From assembly GCA_023213315.1 (NCBI GenBank), contig JAKCPI010024975.1, positions 176,227-240,226 on the forward strand: 64,000 nt of DNA, written 5' to 3'. The position numbers and the translations under genes were made by a program. This stretch comes from Euborellia annulipes. Its lineage: Eukaryota > Arthropoda > Insecta > Dermaptera > Anisolabididae. Each line of letters begins with the position of its first letter. The first letter of the stretch is position 1. Below are positions 21,391-33,451 of this stretch, piece after piece. Under the pieces are notes generated by a model that saw nothing but the letters and a program-made list of their open reading frames with translations, made no database searches and was not told the DNA's origin.

Positions 21391-22407
21391 TATTAAAGAT
21401 TGAGAAAATAAAATTTTTATATGGGCCTGTCACCTCTATCTAATTGAATATATTTATTTTTATTGAAATATACTGTACTGTATTTGAATTATTTGATAAA
21501 CTAACTCTCTTTACTTTTAATATGCAGATAAGCTCTAATGAAGTCTAAATATATCATTTAGATATTTTTTATGGAATCAACAGAGTGTTGAAATCTCGCC
21601 AAAGAACCAGAAAAAAAGCTGCTCTTGAGCGATAGTAAACATGACGTTTGATAATCTCGAAAAAAAAGTCAATAAAAAAAGAAAAAAAGATATTCTTCAA
21701 GCAAAAAAAAAAATAAAATATAAAGAGTGTCTTCTACGCGGGCAGAAATTAAATGAAGGATTTTCACTCTCTGCATTGGATGGAAATAACATGTGCACTG
21801 AACGCGTTTTAGGGAAAGAAGAAAAAGGAACAAGGACAACCCTCAGGACATATACAGAGTCTGTCCGAAGAGAGGGTTGGTTTCTGCTCTAGAGAAATCT
21901 GTAATTGAAATTTCAGAAATGTCGGAGCTTGGTTTATTGCATCCCTGACGGAGGCGTAATTGAAACAAGAGAGGAGCAACCAAATGGCTGTTCAATTTAA
22001 TAGTCGAGTAACAAAAATCTCAAATATGCGCTTAATTGATTTAAAAAAAAAAAAAAAAAACGCACCCCTTCTAGCTATGCGGTTTTTTGTTTATTTAGTT
22101 TTTCTCTGTATTATCTCGATATAAATTGAATTAGAGAATAATAATCGGGGATATAAGATTATCGAATATTTTCGTTATTGATTATAAAATCCTCTTTTGT
22201 TTTCCATTCAACATAATTAGAAAATTTTAATAGGATTTTGAAATATTAAAAGAGAGAGAAAAAAAAAGATATAAATTAATTTTATAACGAAAGAAGGAAT
22301 TTAAGAGATAAATAATCAAATAGAGAAAATTAAATTTTTACATGGTATAAATTAAATTTTTTGTGGTCCCTGTTTTAACACGAATACAATTTCTGATTAA
22401 TCGAAAT
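21391..22407. other. Intergenic; short frame of doubtful status
   Basis: An 83-codon plus frame (21641-21892) encodes a Lys-rich segment followed by a mixed-composition end, and no domain is recognised. The surroundings include a purine-rich block and A runs. It could be an exon of an unseen gene but lacks any supporting signal I trust. Confidence 0.3.
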
Positions 22408-22650
22408 GCCCTCGGGTTTGGTGTAGTTGGTAGCGCGCCTAACTTGTATACCAAGGGTCGCGGGTTCGGACCCCAGGTAGTCCGATGATTTTATTTAAGC
22501 CATTTGGATATCAAATCGCTCAAATAATTAATTTATTATTAATTAATAATGGTTATCGCTTAAATGGCCTAAGTTGCCGAAAAGACTGTGTGAATGTGGG
22601 TGTGAGTGTGAGTGTAAATGAGAAAAAAGTGTGTTTTTTATAAATAAAAA
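22408..22650 (+). mobile_element. SINE (family S), nearly full length
   Basis: Head GCCCTCGGGTTTGGTGTAG and GCGGGTTCGGACCCC, hinge, a shortened middle (AATGGTTATCGCTTAAATGG, AAGTTGCCGAAAAGACTG) and a TG-rich tail ending AAAAAAGTGTGTTTTTTAT. The segment between hinge and TTATCG differs from other copies (TTAATTTATTATTAATTAA). Confidence 0.8.
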
Positions 22651-22830
22651 AAATAGATCGTTATGAGAAATAATGAAATGCCATCTTTATTAATAATGTT
22701 TTTTAAATAAGTCCCTTAGGAAGAAAGTTTTTAGTTTACCCCTAAATATACAAAGAAAATAATTTGTCCAATTCAATTTAAAGTGGAAATAATAGATTAA
22801 AAAACTGTCAATACATTTAGAAGAAAATTC

Positions 22831-23300
22831 TTAAAGTGTCTCCACACGTAACTATAAACTTGACAAGCATGGAATTTTTTTGTACTAGCATGCATGCACG
22901 AATTCCCTTCGGAACCACACGGCACAAGCATCCTTGTGCAAGAAACAGCTTATTCCGAAAATTAACCTAAAAATGTCAAACTCTGAAGGTTATTTATTCG
23001 AAGTAAGAAGAAATCCTCACTTGCTTTAAACAGATACAATAAATATTAATATTTAAATTGAAATTTTTAATGAATTAATATATATTAAATAAATATACAA
23101 ATGACAAGACGTCTATAAAATGGCGGGGAGTTTTGCTTGCGCAAATATGCATGTGCATGATTGAAATTCAATCGAGTATCAAGCGGCTTGCACAATTAAA
23201 ATGCTCCCGCGAAATTCTCCTACAGACAGTTTGCTTGTACAAAAAGATTGCACAAGCATGCTTGTCAAGTTTGCAGTTGCAGATGTGTAGCCGCCTTTAG
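22831..23300. mobile_element. TIR element of unclear superfamily, ~470 bp
   Basis: The left end TTAAAGTGTCTCCACACG ... AAACTTGACAAGCATG is the imperfect complement of the right end CATGCTTGTCAAGTTT ... ATGTGTAGCCGCCTTTA. The interior repeats CAAGCATG/CATGCTTG, TGTGCAAG and TTGCACAA many times. No coding frame. It resembles the internally repetitive MITEs of many animals, but the superfamily cannot be fixed without a clear target duplication. Confidence 0.65.
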
Positions 23301-24220
23301 AATTATTTTAAAATACTATACAAAAAGAACGCTTTTTTACTGTTATTATATTATTCTAAAACTACGTATTTTATTGTTTTTAAATTGTTAACATATAAAA
23401 TCATCTCATTTTGTCAGGTTCCGGATGTGAATCTAGATAACAAAAGCAGTAAGATTTCGATGTTAGTTTCGAGCAAACGATTAAAAAATATAAGAGAGAA
23501 AGAAGAAAAAGGGGGGAGATAAAGAAACATTTTCGCCAGATAAATAAAAGTATTTCTTTTTTTCATTGGTGAAGAAGTGTTGTTCATTAACTGGTAGTTT
23601 GGAAGGAGGAGGGTGAAAATCAATTAACTCAGTTGAGTATCAATCTAGAAAGGGCTCCAAATACCCCAACCCAAAAAGGACATAGGGCGGATGCCAGTGG
23701 CAGCGAGATCTATGGATCCCCAAAGAAGTCTCTTTCGACAAAAGAGGAGTCCAAAGGAACGGCACCCCCCACAAGCAGACAACCATCCCCTTCCAGCTAT
23801 TCATTGATTCAGTAGAATGCATTCCGCCACGCCCTTGTAACCTTACTTGTCACGAAGAAAAAAAATATTTAGCTATGACATATGAGCACACAATGAAGAA
23901 ATCTTTTCAAGTAGGGTAATATTAAATAATAGGGTATCTTAAACCTGAAAAAATTAATAAAAAAAACTCCCGAGTAGCTAATTTTGTTTTTAAATTAAAT
24001 AACCTTCAGAGAATACTTCAATTTGACTCGGATTGGCTGATACAGTTGCCTTATAATTTTGAAAATTTACCAAGAAATTGGAAATACAATGACACACATC
24101 TTGTAAAGGAATTATTCCAAAAATTGAGATATTCACCTGATTATGAATATAAAAGGGTTTTAATGCCAACCTTCTGGATATGACAAAGAAAGAAGAAAAT
24201 GTTTTCAAACATTTGCAACG
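23301..24220. other. Intergenic containing a candidate exon
   Basis: A/T-rich except for 23590-23830 (see separate entry). A 72-codon minus frame at 23990-24208 has no recognisable content. Confidence 0.35.
23590..23815 (+). CDS. Candidate exon, product unknown
   Basis: A GC-richer island in A/T-rich DNA with a frame open from about 23592 to a TAG at 23813-23815. The putative residues are rich in Ser, Pro, Lys and Thr (for example SPKKSLSTKEESKG and PPTSRQPSPSSYS), like a disordered protein tail. TTAACTCAG at 23624-23632 could be a splice acceptor. There is no homolog I recognise and no partner exon. The opposite strand is also open over part of the block, which weakens the case. Confidence 0.2.
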
Positions 24221-24424
24221 GCCTCGGGGCTTGGTGTAGGAGTTAAGGTGCTAACCTCGTATTCCAAAAGTCGCGGGTTCGGACCCCAGGCAGTCCGATC
24301 ATTTTATTTAAGCCATTTGGATACCAAATGACTTAAATAAAATCATCGAACCGCTTGGGATCCGAACCCGCGAGCCTTGGTATAAAAGGTCAGCACTCTA
24401 GCAACTACACCAAGGCCCGTGGGC
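24221..24424. mobile_element. Two SINE heads (family S) joined head-out at the hinge
   Basis: A plus-strand head (GGCTTGGTGTAGGAGTTAAGG, GCGGGTTCGGACCCC, CAGTCCGATC) runs into the hinge CCATTTGGATACCAAATG. It then continues as the minus-strand head (AAATAAAATCATCG, GGGATCCGAACCCGCG, AACTACACCAAGGCCC). The result is a 204-bp palindrome with no tails. The two heads are not identical (GTAGGAGTTAAGG versus the usual GTAGTTGGTAG), so this is not a simple copying artefact of one head. Confidence 0.8.
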
Positions 24425-25325
24425 TACTTTAACTATTATTAAATTATTTTAATTTTAAAAATGTTTAAACTAGTGTCTCCGGTGAATTCTTTAGAATATA
24501 TAAAATTATCCCTTCTGAATGAATACTGTTAAGTTAAAGAAAGACATATTTCAATTTCATTTATAAACAAAATCATTTACCATAAGTACTAAAGAGAAAT
24601 GAGAAAATGAAATAAATAACAAAAAAAAGGGAATAAAAGAGAAAAATACTTTGAATATAAAGTTAATTTTATTTAAAACAGTCTTTGAAATTGAATTGAA
24701 ATGAGGGGTAACTTGATAAGAATAAAATTATCAAGCCTATACAACATGGCTCAATAGGATTATTATAGATCTCCAGCGAAGAGGAAACTTGGCTATTGAA
24801 TCGACGACCGATAGTAAGCATTTTCAACGGAGCAACTTTCCTTCCATTTTTTTTTTTTTTTTTTTTTTTAAAGGGGGTCGGGTGGTTGAAAGTCTACTGC
24901 GTGACGGGAATCTCACGTCATGGCCGTATGACTTTGAGATTGAGTTATATGTCATCCCCACCTCACAAAAATATTATTTTTAAAAGGATCTTGGAGGGTG
25001 AACAGACCGTATCAGGGTGATATGGCGTTAATAAATACGAGATTTAACTAAGAGAGGGGATAAGTTTTTTGTTTCTTCCCTTCTCAAGTTCATTTGAATG
25101 ATGATAGGCTTTTATTATATCAAAAAAATTTTCATTTCCTCTTTCATTAATTTTTTTTTCTGTTTGGGGTATTTTGAATAGGGAGGAGAATATGTCTATC
25201 ATTCTGAAAGTTGGTGGATCAATCATTAAAAAAATGTTATTAACCAATTTTTCTATTTTATTAATTTGAGCACAAATATAACATTATTGCCTGAAAGATG
25301 TAAGCTACTAATAAAAAAATCTAGT
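24425..25325. other. AT-rich intergenic stretch
   Basis: A long T run at 24848-24868 followed by a GC-richer block with AAGGGGGTCGGGTGG. Overlapping short frames here are not convincing. No repeat identified. Confidence 0.4.
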
Positions 25326-25601
25326 CAGCGGCGTAGCTAGCCTTTGAGAGCGGAGGGGGCGAAGCTCCACTGGGGCGCCGTTTTTCGTTGGACCTTTTTT
25401 TTTAGTATTCGAATCTCTTTCGAGCTTTTTTTTTGTAATTTTTCTCCGGTTTTGTGATATAAAATGAATTTATTATGAAATTACAAAAAAAAGCCCGAGA
25501 TTTTAGGGAAAAGAGGATGCGCGAGGGGCGCCAAAAGCTTGATTCGCCTTGGGCGGAGGGGGGCGAGCGCCTCCCTTCGCCCCCATCTGGATACGCTATT
25601 G
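25326..25601. mobile_element. hAT-like MITE, relative of 20993-21242
   Basis: Left end CAGCGGCGTAGCTAGCC and right end CTGGATACGCTATTG, an imperfect inverted pair of the same type. Subterminal GGAGGGGGCGAAGC and CTTCGCCCCC are complementary. The A/T-rich centre carries further inverted words. No clean 8-bp duplication remains. Confidence 0.65.
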
Positions 25602-25672
25602 TGTGTGAATATGTGTGTGTTAGTGTGAGTGTAAATGAGAAAAAAGTATGAATTTTTTTATTCTAAAAAAAA
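25602..25672 (+). mobile_element. SINE tail fragment (family S)
   Basis: GTGTGTGTTAGTGTGAGTG, AAATGAGAAAAAAGTATGAA and a short A run: the family tail only, directly abutting the right end of the MITE. The head was lost or never copied. Confidence 0.5.
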
Positions 25673-28600
25673 AAAATCAATATCAAGGACTATACTATTA
25701 AAAATAAGTAAAAGATAATTACTTTTTCATAAAGATGCACCATAGTAAGTTGGAAAAATCCATTTGAAGAAATCCATTCAGGTGTTGGTTTCTGCTAACG
25801 CTCGCTTACTATATAAACAAAAAAATCTCAAAATGTTAAATAAAAAACTCATATTCAAAATTAATTCTCTTTTGATGAATTAATTATGAATACAAGTTGA
25901 CATTCTCGGCTGAAAAATAAAATGGGAAACATTTATTTTTTTTTTTATAGTTTATACATAGATTTTACATAAAAAATATTATTTTAAAAACGCAACACAA
26001 ATTCACATATTTAAGCTTCTTTTGAAGAGGTTGAGGCGTGGAGGCGTCTTCTTCATAAAATATTGGCTTTGTTGATCTTCATAGAGTAAGCCTTTGTTTA
26101 TATGTATTCTTGGTCTTCATTGTCTTCGAAGAATGAATGTTCGTACTTCACTCACAATTCTTCCTTTTTATTCTTCGCATAAAATGCATAAAAATCAGAA
26201 AAGAAAGATCATAAAGATCTTAAAAAAAGCTTTAGAAGTGCAAAAATTGCATATTCATTAAGTGTGACCACTCTCCCAAATTCAAATATCATTGTTGTTT
26301 AAGTGAAGCTAAGCTAAAGGGACCTATATAGAAATATTATTGCGCCCGGGGAGAGTGATCCCCCTCACCTCTATCATTCCCTAATATAATAAAAATCGAA
26401 AGACATGCATTTAATTTTGGCCGAAGAGAACTTTCATAGGCCTAAGGCCTAATTAATTTTGTCCGAATAGAAGAAACTTGTTGTATTTTCATTGGACTTA
26501 TCATCTTAACACAAGGATCCGAACTGAACTGAGTACTGGATGATGAAATACCTGCCTAAATCTAGTAATCATTTATTGAAAGGTTGTTATTACTCTCCAC
26601 AAGAGAATCTTTATATTCACTTGCTGTTCGAAATCAATGTGATCAGAATCAAGAATCCAAAGAAACATGACAAGTTTCGTTTTTGAGTTATATAAAAAAT
26701 AAAAAAAAAAAAATAAAAAACAAGAACTCGTCTCTTCCTTCCAAACTCTAGACTGCCTAACGCCTAACGGGGGTAAACAGTGATTTTTGATTGCATGCTG
26801 ATTTTCTAGCGAATGGAATTTCGAGAGAGCTCAAGTTTACAAAAAGTATTTACAAAAAAATAATGTCCCTTAATTCTAACAACAATTGAAATAAATAAAG
26901 CAGAATAAAAAAATACAGTAGATCCATTGACATTTTAAAGTTTCAATAAATAGAGAAAAAATAAAATTTGGTTTCGTTGATATGATGAGAAAAATCTTTT
27001 GTATTTGTTCTTAAATAGACATTCTTAAAATATTTTTATGAATTCGACTCATTCTTAAACCAAGGTTAAGTGGTGAGGTAAATAAATAAAAAATTTTTAA
27101 AAATTTCAAAATATATCAAATAAATTTTGCTCCTAATAAATTGAATAAGTGTTTGCTTATTATTGAAATTTTATAATTTTTGTGAGTTTTCTTTTTATCT
27201 AATAAAGTTCCAAATAATTCAGAAGGACTTGTCGGGACTTCTTTTAATGATTCACACTCATGTCACATATAAATTAATATTCAACCATTAAAGGAATTTA
27301 CAAATTAAATTAGAGCATTTGGAGTTTGATCCAAGGACTCTATATAAAGAATTGCAAGTTAACTTGTATATGGCATTTGAATGTGAACTGCTGATAATGA
27401 AGTCCCTAAAATACTTCAAAAAAATTATGAAACAATTATTAAATAAATTTTATACTAAGAAAAATTATAAAATTTTAATTAGCAGTCAATTAAGTCAAGG
27501 ACTGACTATATATAATTCAAATAAACCATTTAAAATGTAAAAAATATAATAACTATAAATTTAATTTTTATTTTGCTTTTTACAATTTTTACTTATATAA
27601 CTATTGCTTGCGGAAGAAGAGTAAAGAGACAATGGAGTTATTATAATAAATAAAATTCTTAATTAATTATAAAATTCAACATTTTACATTTATAAGATAG
27701 CTACTTTCGAAGAAATTTTTCAAACAAAAAAAATTAAATTATTTTTTGTACTGAATCTCTAAATTTGTAATCTTTTAATCATTTGAAACTCCCATTTTTT
27801 TTTTTTAGACTTCTTGGCTTTACTCGTTTTTCGCAAGCACTAATAAAAATAATAAAAATAAGCGGATCTGAGGGGATTTAGGAGTTGAAAAAAAAACCTT
27901 CGAAATTAAAAATTGACAAAAACAAATTTTAACATTTTCAAAAGAAACAAATTTTGAAAATTAAACATTTAAACTTATAGAAACCGTCCCCTTCGATGAG
28001 ATGATCTGCTTATTAAAAATAAAGAGGAGACTCAGATTGGTAAAAATATTTGCAGCCAGTTAATAAATTTTGTAGCAAAATTGTTTAGTTTTGGTTTTTG
28101 TGTTTATATTGATATATTATATTATAAGCTTTATTATGTGTATGTGCAGTTTAAAAATGGCTGCTTCAATTAATTAATTTGTTTAACTTTTTTTATGAAA
28201 TTTCTTTAATTTGAATATTTGATTCAAAATATAATTTTTAGTTTGTAAATAAAGAATTAAAAAATCTAAATGGGCCTTATGTCCATTCCTACTCCTATAG
28301 AGGGGGCATGTAAATACCTTGTTTCATTTCCATCCTCCATTTCCATCGAATCGCTCGAAGAATACACTGAAAGAGAAGCCCTGAAGCTAAAAACCCACCC
28401 TTTCTTCATTACCTATTAGCTAAATGTTTGCCAGAATGGCATAACACACCTTATAACATGACGAGTTGGTGATCTCGCAGAAAGGCAGCAAGGCAGCACC
28501 TAACCTAAAGAGGAAGAGAGTTTGGGGCCTAAAATACCTATGTGTGTGTGAGTGTTTGAGAGGAAGGGTAGGGAGGTAGAGGATTGAGGGAGTTATTTTC

Positions 28601-30556
28601 ATCTTTAAACTTAATTTGAACTGAAAATTGAATTTTATAATCAATTTTTGTAAAATTTTCAAATATCTATAATTTTGTTTTTTTTATATATAAATTGATT
28701 TTTTTTTTCTTTATTTATTACAATTTTTATTTTATTTATATATAAAAAAAATCACACGGTATAAGAATGATTCGGAAAAAAATAGAAATCTACATAATTT
28801 ATTTAGAGAAATTAGTAGTTTTAGGTAAATGATGAAATTCTAATTAGAAATAAATGAACTTTAATAAAAGAATATAGTAAAAAAATGAAAATAACCAAGT
28901 TGCAAATCAGGGTTCTCAACCACCGCGCATTGCAATTGCACCACGAGATGTTCTTTTTTATATAAAAATTAAATTTATTTTTATTATTTATTTATTTCAT
29001 TTTTTTTTTTTTTTTGTAATTTAAATATAAATTACAACATCACGATGGACAAGTGCAAATATGAAAAAATTAAAGATTAAAGTAATAGAATCATAATTTG
29101 TCTTTGAAAATGTTAATCGTTTTTCGGGGGGGTTTATCCGTTTTATGAATACAAAAATGAATAAATAACGGTTTATAATTGAAAATAAGTTGGGAACCAC
29201 ATGATTTACATAATATATATGTGTGTGTGTGTGTGTATATGTGCGAATTCTCAACTATTGATCAAAATCTAAAAAAATTTTATTTTTAAATATTAAACTT
29301 TTTAAGTTTATCTTTGATTGTAAATTATTATTGTTGTAAAAAGAATTTAAGTTTTTTTTTTTTGTCATCTTACATTACAGATACACTTGAGTTGAAGAAC
29401 TAAAATTGTCATCAGTCAAATTAAGTTTGGTGATTTTTTTTGGAAAAATTTAGTAAGAGAACATAGTTTCAAGTTAATCTAATTTAAAGAACATAATTAA
29501 TATTGTAATGATATATTGTTCCTTTATTAGAAATTTGAAAAAAATATCACCAACTATATGGTTTATAATATTTTTTCAAATTTTTTAAGATTGGCCTAAA
29601 TATCATATCGATATTAATTTTGACATAAAACTAGCGCTGTTATTAACAATTTCTAAAAGAATATCACTTGACTCTTTTTGACTGTAAAAATTTAAGAAGA
29701 TCTCAACTCTAGTTAAACTGTAAAAAATCTGAGTCTCCTTTAATATAATCGCTGGCCTTACTTCAAGTTCCTTGAGAAGAGAGAAGAGAAGCTCAGTAGA
29801 AAGACTAGAAGAGAAGATCAGTTGCTACTCGAGAAGAATTGTTGCAGCAGAAGCGAGGCTCACTTGTTACTCCAGAAGAGAGGGCAGAAGTCAAATCAAT
29901 CTCATGAAAGTAGACCGGGAACTGAAAGAAAAGAAAACGACAGTAATTAGTAAAATGTAATACATTTTTGGATATTTTCGCTAAAATATTATTTCAGCTT
30001 ATACCTATATAAAAAAAAAGCTTTCTATAATAAAAATATAATATAGGCAATAGAAAGTCAAATTTGTTTTATTGAAAATTAATTTAAGAAAAAAAATTAC
30101 CAGCTGACTCGAAGAGTAATGTCCTTCATCATTCGTGTATAAAGTAATAATAACCCCTCCAACTTTTTATATAAGTCTCGTTCTGTATGATGATGCCTCT
30201 TTAGGTAAAATACAGCACCTGGAGATTGAGTCCGAGAAATATTGTCTCATAAGTTCAAGGACTATCTGAAAAAAAAAATTAATTCCTTTTATTAAAAGTT
30301 TGAAAACATTCTAGAATCAGAAGCGAATTAGTATGTGTCCCCCCCTCCCCCCAGTGGACCAAAAAATACCCGTCCCTATAATTTTCATTTGATTGGAAGC
30401 CAATTTAATTAAAATAAATATTTAACACTTAAAACGGGAGGCAAACAAGAGCACATGAAGCTAATGCTTTACCTCTGTAGGCCTTCTACGGATCAAGTGA
30501 AGAAATACATTTAAGATAAATATGATGATTATTATGAAAAATATCTGGCTGAGTAG
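25673..30556. other. Long AT-rich stretch with little recognisable content
   Basis: About 4.9 kb with no family A, no SINE and no convincing gene. Small items seen: a GT microsatellite at 29219-29237; long A/T runs; a GC-richer segment at 28290-28575; and a purine-rich 62-codon frame at 29772-29960 that repeats GAAGAGA-like words. A 73-codon frame at 27319-27540 is A/T-driven. This is the largest repeat-poor tract of the window. Confidence 0.4.
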
Positions 30557-30870
30557 CAGCGGCGTAACTAGCCTTTGAGGGCGGAGGGGGCGAAGCTCAA
30601 CAAGGGCGTCGTGTTTTAAGTTGTAATATAATTTAAAAGAAAATTATCCGTGTTTTTGGACAATCTATGCAAAGAATATGATAAAATCACCGTCCCTGGG
30701 CTATATTTTAGATGCCTTGGGGCGCCTATGTCGGCGTTTTTCGTTCTTGAGATATTTTATTCACAAACACACAGACATACCGACAGATCATTTTGTGGGA
30801 CACACTTTTTTGGACTACGGAGACCTCAAAACAAGTATTCCCTCAAAATCTCATCAAAAAATATTATATC
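30557..30870 (+). mobile_element. hAT-like MITE left end joined to a family A fragment
   Basis: 30557-30615 matches the left end of the 25326 MITE (CAGCGGCGTAACTAGCC, GGCGGAGGGGGCGAAGCTC). From about 30738 family A appears: TTCGTTCTTGAGATATTTTA, ACACACAGACATACC, TTTTTTGGACT and CAAAATCTCATC. The MITE has no right end, so this is a deletion or rearrangement junction. Confidence 0.55.
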
Positions 30871-31964
30871 TGTATATAATAATCTAAATAAGATAATTAA
30901 ATTTCATTAAAAACTATTATTAAATTCAAACGTCAGACGAAATGACATTTGGATGAATAAGTTCATTTTTTTTTATGAATAGGCCTACTTGAAAAAAGGA
31001 CACACGACTTTTTTTTAAATTAAATATTAACATTTTTGTAATTTAGTCTTTTTTAAATTGATTAAATATTTGATTTAATTTTTTTTTTTTTTTTTTTTTA
31101 ATTCCGTCACAAAAGAAGCAACTTAATATCAGAATGAACTTAAACATACGCTTAAAAAATCCAAGAGTTGACTGACTGACTTTTTAATGGAAATAAAATT
31201 TTTTACTCCGTCTCGCATAGCAAAAAGACTTATTATAACTAGTTATAAAATTCCAGTTAGTTTTATTTTTTTCATCTTAACATATTTATAGAAACAGTAG
31301 CGCGTTATCCTATGGGCAATTTAAGCAAACTTCAGGAGGCCCAAAACAAACCAAGATCCAAATTTTGTTTTTCTAATAAAAATATAAAAAATTCATAAAA
31401 ATGCGATCTAAACAGGGGGAGGAACTTCCATTGTTTATATTCTTTAATTAGCCTATAAGGGTTATAATTTTACTATATTGAGTGAATATGTAAGGCAGAA
31501 TAAAAGACGCGCTAGAGATAAAAAACGTAAAATTGAAAAAAAAAAAAAAAATTATATAAAATTGAATTTATATAAAATACAATTTTATTTTTCAACTAAG
31601 ATTAAAAAATTCTTGAGACAATTGAAATTTATTATCCGCTCCCTAAGGGCAATGTCATATAAAATAAAAAAGAATATGAGATGCTTTTATTTTAAACTCA
31701 CTTTCTTTATTCTCGATGATTCTCTACCCTTGCGTAGTAATAATAGTAGAGTAGATGAATTCTTTGTGCTGATGACCTTTTTATTTATAAATGTAGTTCA
31801 GCCAAACAACTTGGATGAGGAAAGTGTCGTTTCTGAAACAAAAATGAAATTAAATTAATATTGCAATTGTGTGGAGATTTTTAAAAGATCACCCCCAGGA
31901 GATAGGCAACCAATAAGCTTCGGTGTCAAAAGTGTAGCCTACACAATCACTTATATTTTTTATA
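30871..31964. other. AT-rich intergenic stretch
   Basis: A T run lies at 31080-31099. A 126-codon plus frame (31478-31858) is dominated by Lys, Phe and Leu from A/T-rich codons and shows no domain, so it is treated as chance. Confidence 0.35.
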
Positions 31965-32292
31965 GTAACCGACCGAATATTCGGTTTCGGCCAAAAAGTA
32001 GCCGAAACTTTCGGCCGGCCGAAACCTGAGTCTGAAAAGATGGGATGAGACTCGCATGCAAAAAAAAAAGGTCAAATGATTTGCACTTGAGGGAGAAAAA
32101 ATTTAGTCTCCCTAAAAAAAGGTAAAATGATTTTTCACGGGAGGGGAAAAAAATTTCAAAAAAAAAAAGGTAAAATGATATAAATTTTTTATAGGAAATA
32201 CAAGTTTCGGTTTCGGTTACGGTTTCGGCCGAAACTAAGGTTGAGGCCGAATATTCGGTTTCGGTTGAAATTCTTGTTTCGGTCGGAGCCTA
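31965..32292. mobile_element. MITE-like element with repeated CCGAATATTCGG words
   Basis: Left part: GACCGAATATTCGGTTTCGG, CCGAAACTTTCGGCCGG. Right part: GTTTCGGTTTCGGTTACGG, GCCGAATATTCGGTTTCGG, TTTCGGTCGGAGCC. The ends are roughly complementary and packed with short TTTCGG/CCGAAA words; the centre has three GGTCAAATGAT/GGTAAAATGAT repeats. No coding frame. The dense subterminal repeats suggest transposase-binding sites of a hAT-like MITE. Confidence 0.5.
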
Positions 32293-33336
32293 ATTTCTTA
32301 TTTAACAAATAAAATTACTTTTTTCTGTATTTTTTGTTGTATTGTAGTTTTTTTTAAACTTAGGCCAGGAATAATAAATTTTAATATTTTATACAAATTA
32401 ATTAAAACAGTCATAAAATCCCTTAACGCACGGGAGTTAGGCAACCCAAATGACACACGCAATGCATTGTCCTTTATTTATCTATTTTAAAAGGTAATTT
32501 TATTTATTATTATTACGAGTGAATAACATTTTTTTAAATTATTTAAGTCCTATGGCTCAGAGGTAGAACATTAGCGTAAAGAAAATTTATTTTAATATAT
32601 GCTAACGAGAAAGAAAAATTAGTAATTTATTAGTTAGTTGAAAATAATTAAAACTTTTCATGATAAGTTTTAATAAGATTTGATAGATAATTGGCACAGG
32701 CTTGTCGAAATAAAAAATGACCATTTGGTCTGAGTAGGGGGGTAGTTAGTCCTCACAATGCTATCTTCAAATCACAGCTAATGGTTTAATATCTTAGTGC
32801 TATTTCTAAGAGAGGGAGATTTGGGGAACATTTTCTGGTTTGCTCAGGAAGTGTATCAATTAGCCATTTGATTCAGTCGAGTGAACAGTTGCCCTTTCAA
32901 CCCCTTCTCAATCTGCCACCCAAGGTCTTTTCTCTCTTTTTTTCTTTGAAACACAAGCCAGACACAATTTTTTTCAAGTTTGGACATTCTCTCTTTTTTT
33001 TTTTTTCTTACTCCGCCCTGACCATTCAATTCATCCACTGATTCTGTCAATTTCATTGTTTATTATTGATTTGTAATCTGGCTCTCTGGATTCGAATGTT
33101 GAACAATACTTTTTAAAAAAAGAAAAATTGATTAATGATTGGTAAAATATAAATTTTCTCTTGCTTAATAATATTGGTCCAGTAAAAATTTTTCCAAACA
33201 TACATTTGTATTCAATGATGGTCTAAGTTAGTTTTGCTAATTTTCGGTCATTTATATAAATTAATATGGTTTATTAACAATAAAAAATATTAAAAATAAT
33301 AGTATGATAAAAATATAATTATAAAAAAAAAAATTT
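32293..33336. other. AT-rich intergenic upstream and downstream flank of tRNA-Leu
   Basis: Nothing recognised. A purine/pyrimidine-skewed block at 32820-33060 contains short frames without support. Confidence 0.4.
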
Positions 33337-33451
33337 GTCAGAAGTGGGATTCGAACCCACGCCCTCAGAGAGGACCAGAATGCTCGAACCATGCTCACAT
33401 GGCAAGGGAATGCCTTGAGTCTGGCGCCTTAGACCGCTCGGCCATCCTGAC
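33337..33451 (-). tRNA. tRNA-Leu (anticodon CAA) with a 33-nt intron
   Basis: Decodes UUG in translation. On the minus strand the acceptor GTCAGGA pairs with TTCTGAC through seven pairs, including one G-U. The D arm follows (GGCCGAGCGGTCTAAGGC, which also contains the Pol III A box). The anticodon arm is CCAGA-CTCAAG(T)-TCTGG with CAA as anticodon. The intron (33381-33413) follows the base 3' of the anticodon, the canonical position. The long variable arm (GTCCTCTCTGAGGGC) is class II, as required for Leu. The T arm is GTGGG-TTCGAAT-CCCAC (B box GGTTCGAATCC). A T run at 33334-33336 just past the gene is weak as a terminator; a longer T tract follows on the minus strand after about 33333. No mutation affects the stems, so the gene looks functional. 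Confidence 0.95.
33381..33413 (-). other. Intron of tRNA-Leu(CAA)
   Basis: Thirty-three bases, beginning GCATTCCCTT and ending TTCGAGCA in the minus-strand direction, between anticodon-loop base 37 and the rest of the loop. Nuclear tRNA-Leu(CAA) genes of many animals carry an intron here, removed by the tRNA splicing endonuclease. Confidence 0.85.

Noticed and set aside
31478..31858. 126-codon frame, Lys/Phe/Leu-rich
   Set aside because: Composition follows the A/T content, no domain or splice context is visible, and frames of this size are expected in A/T-rich DNA occasionally.
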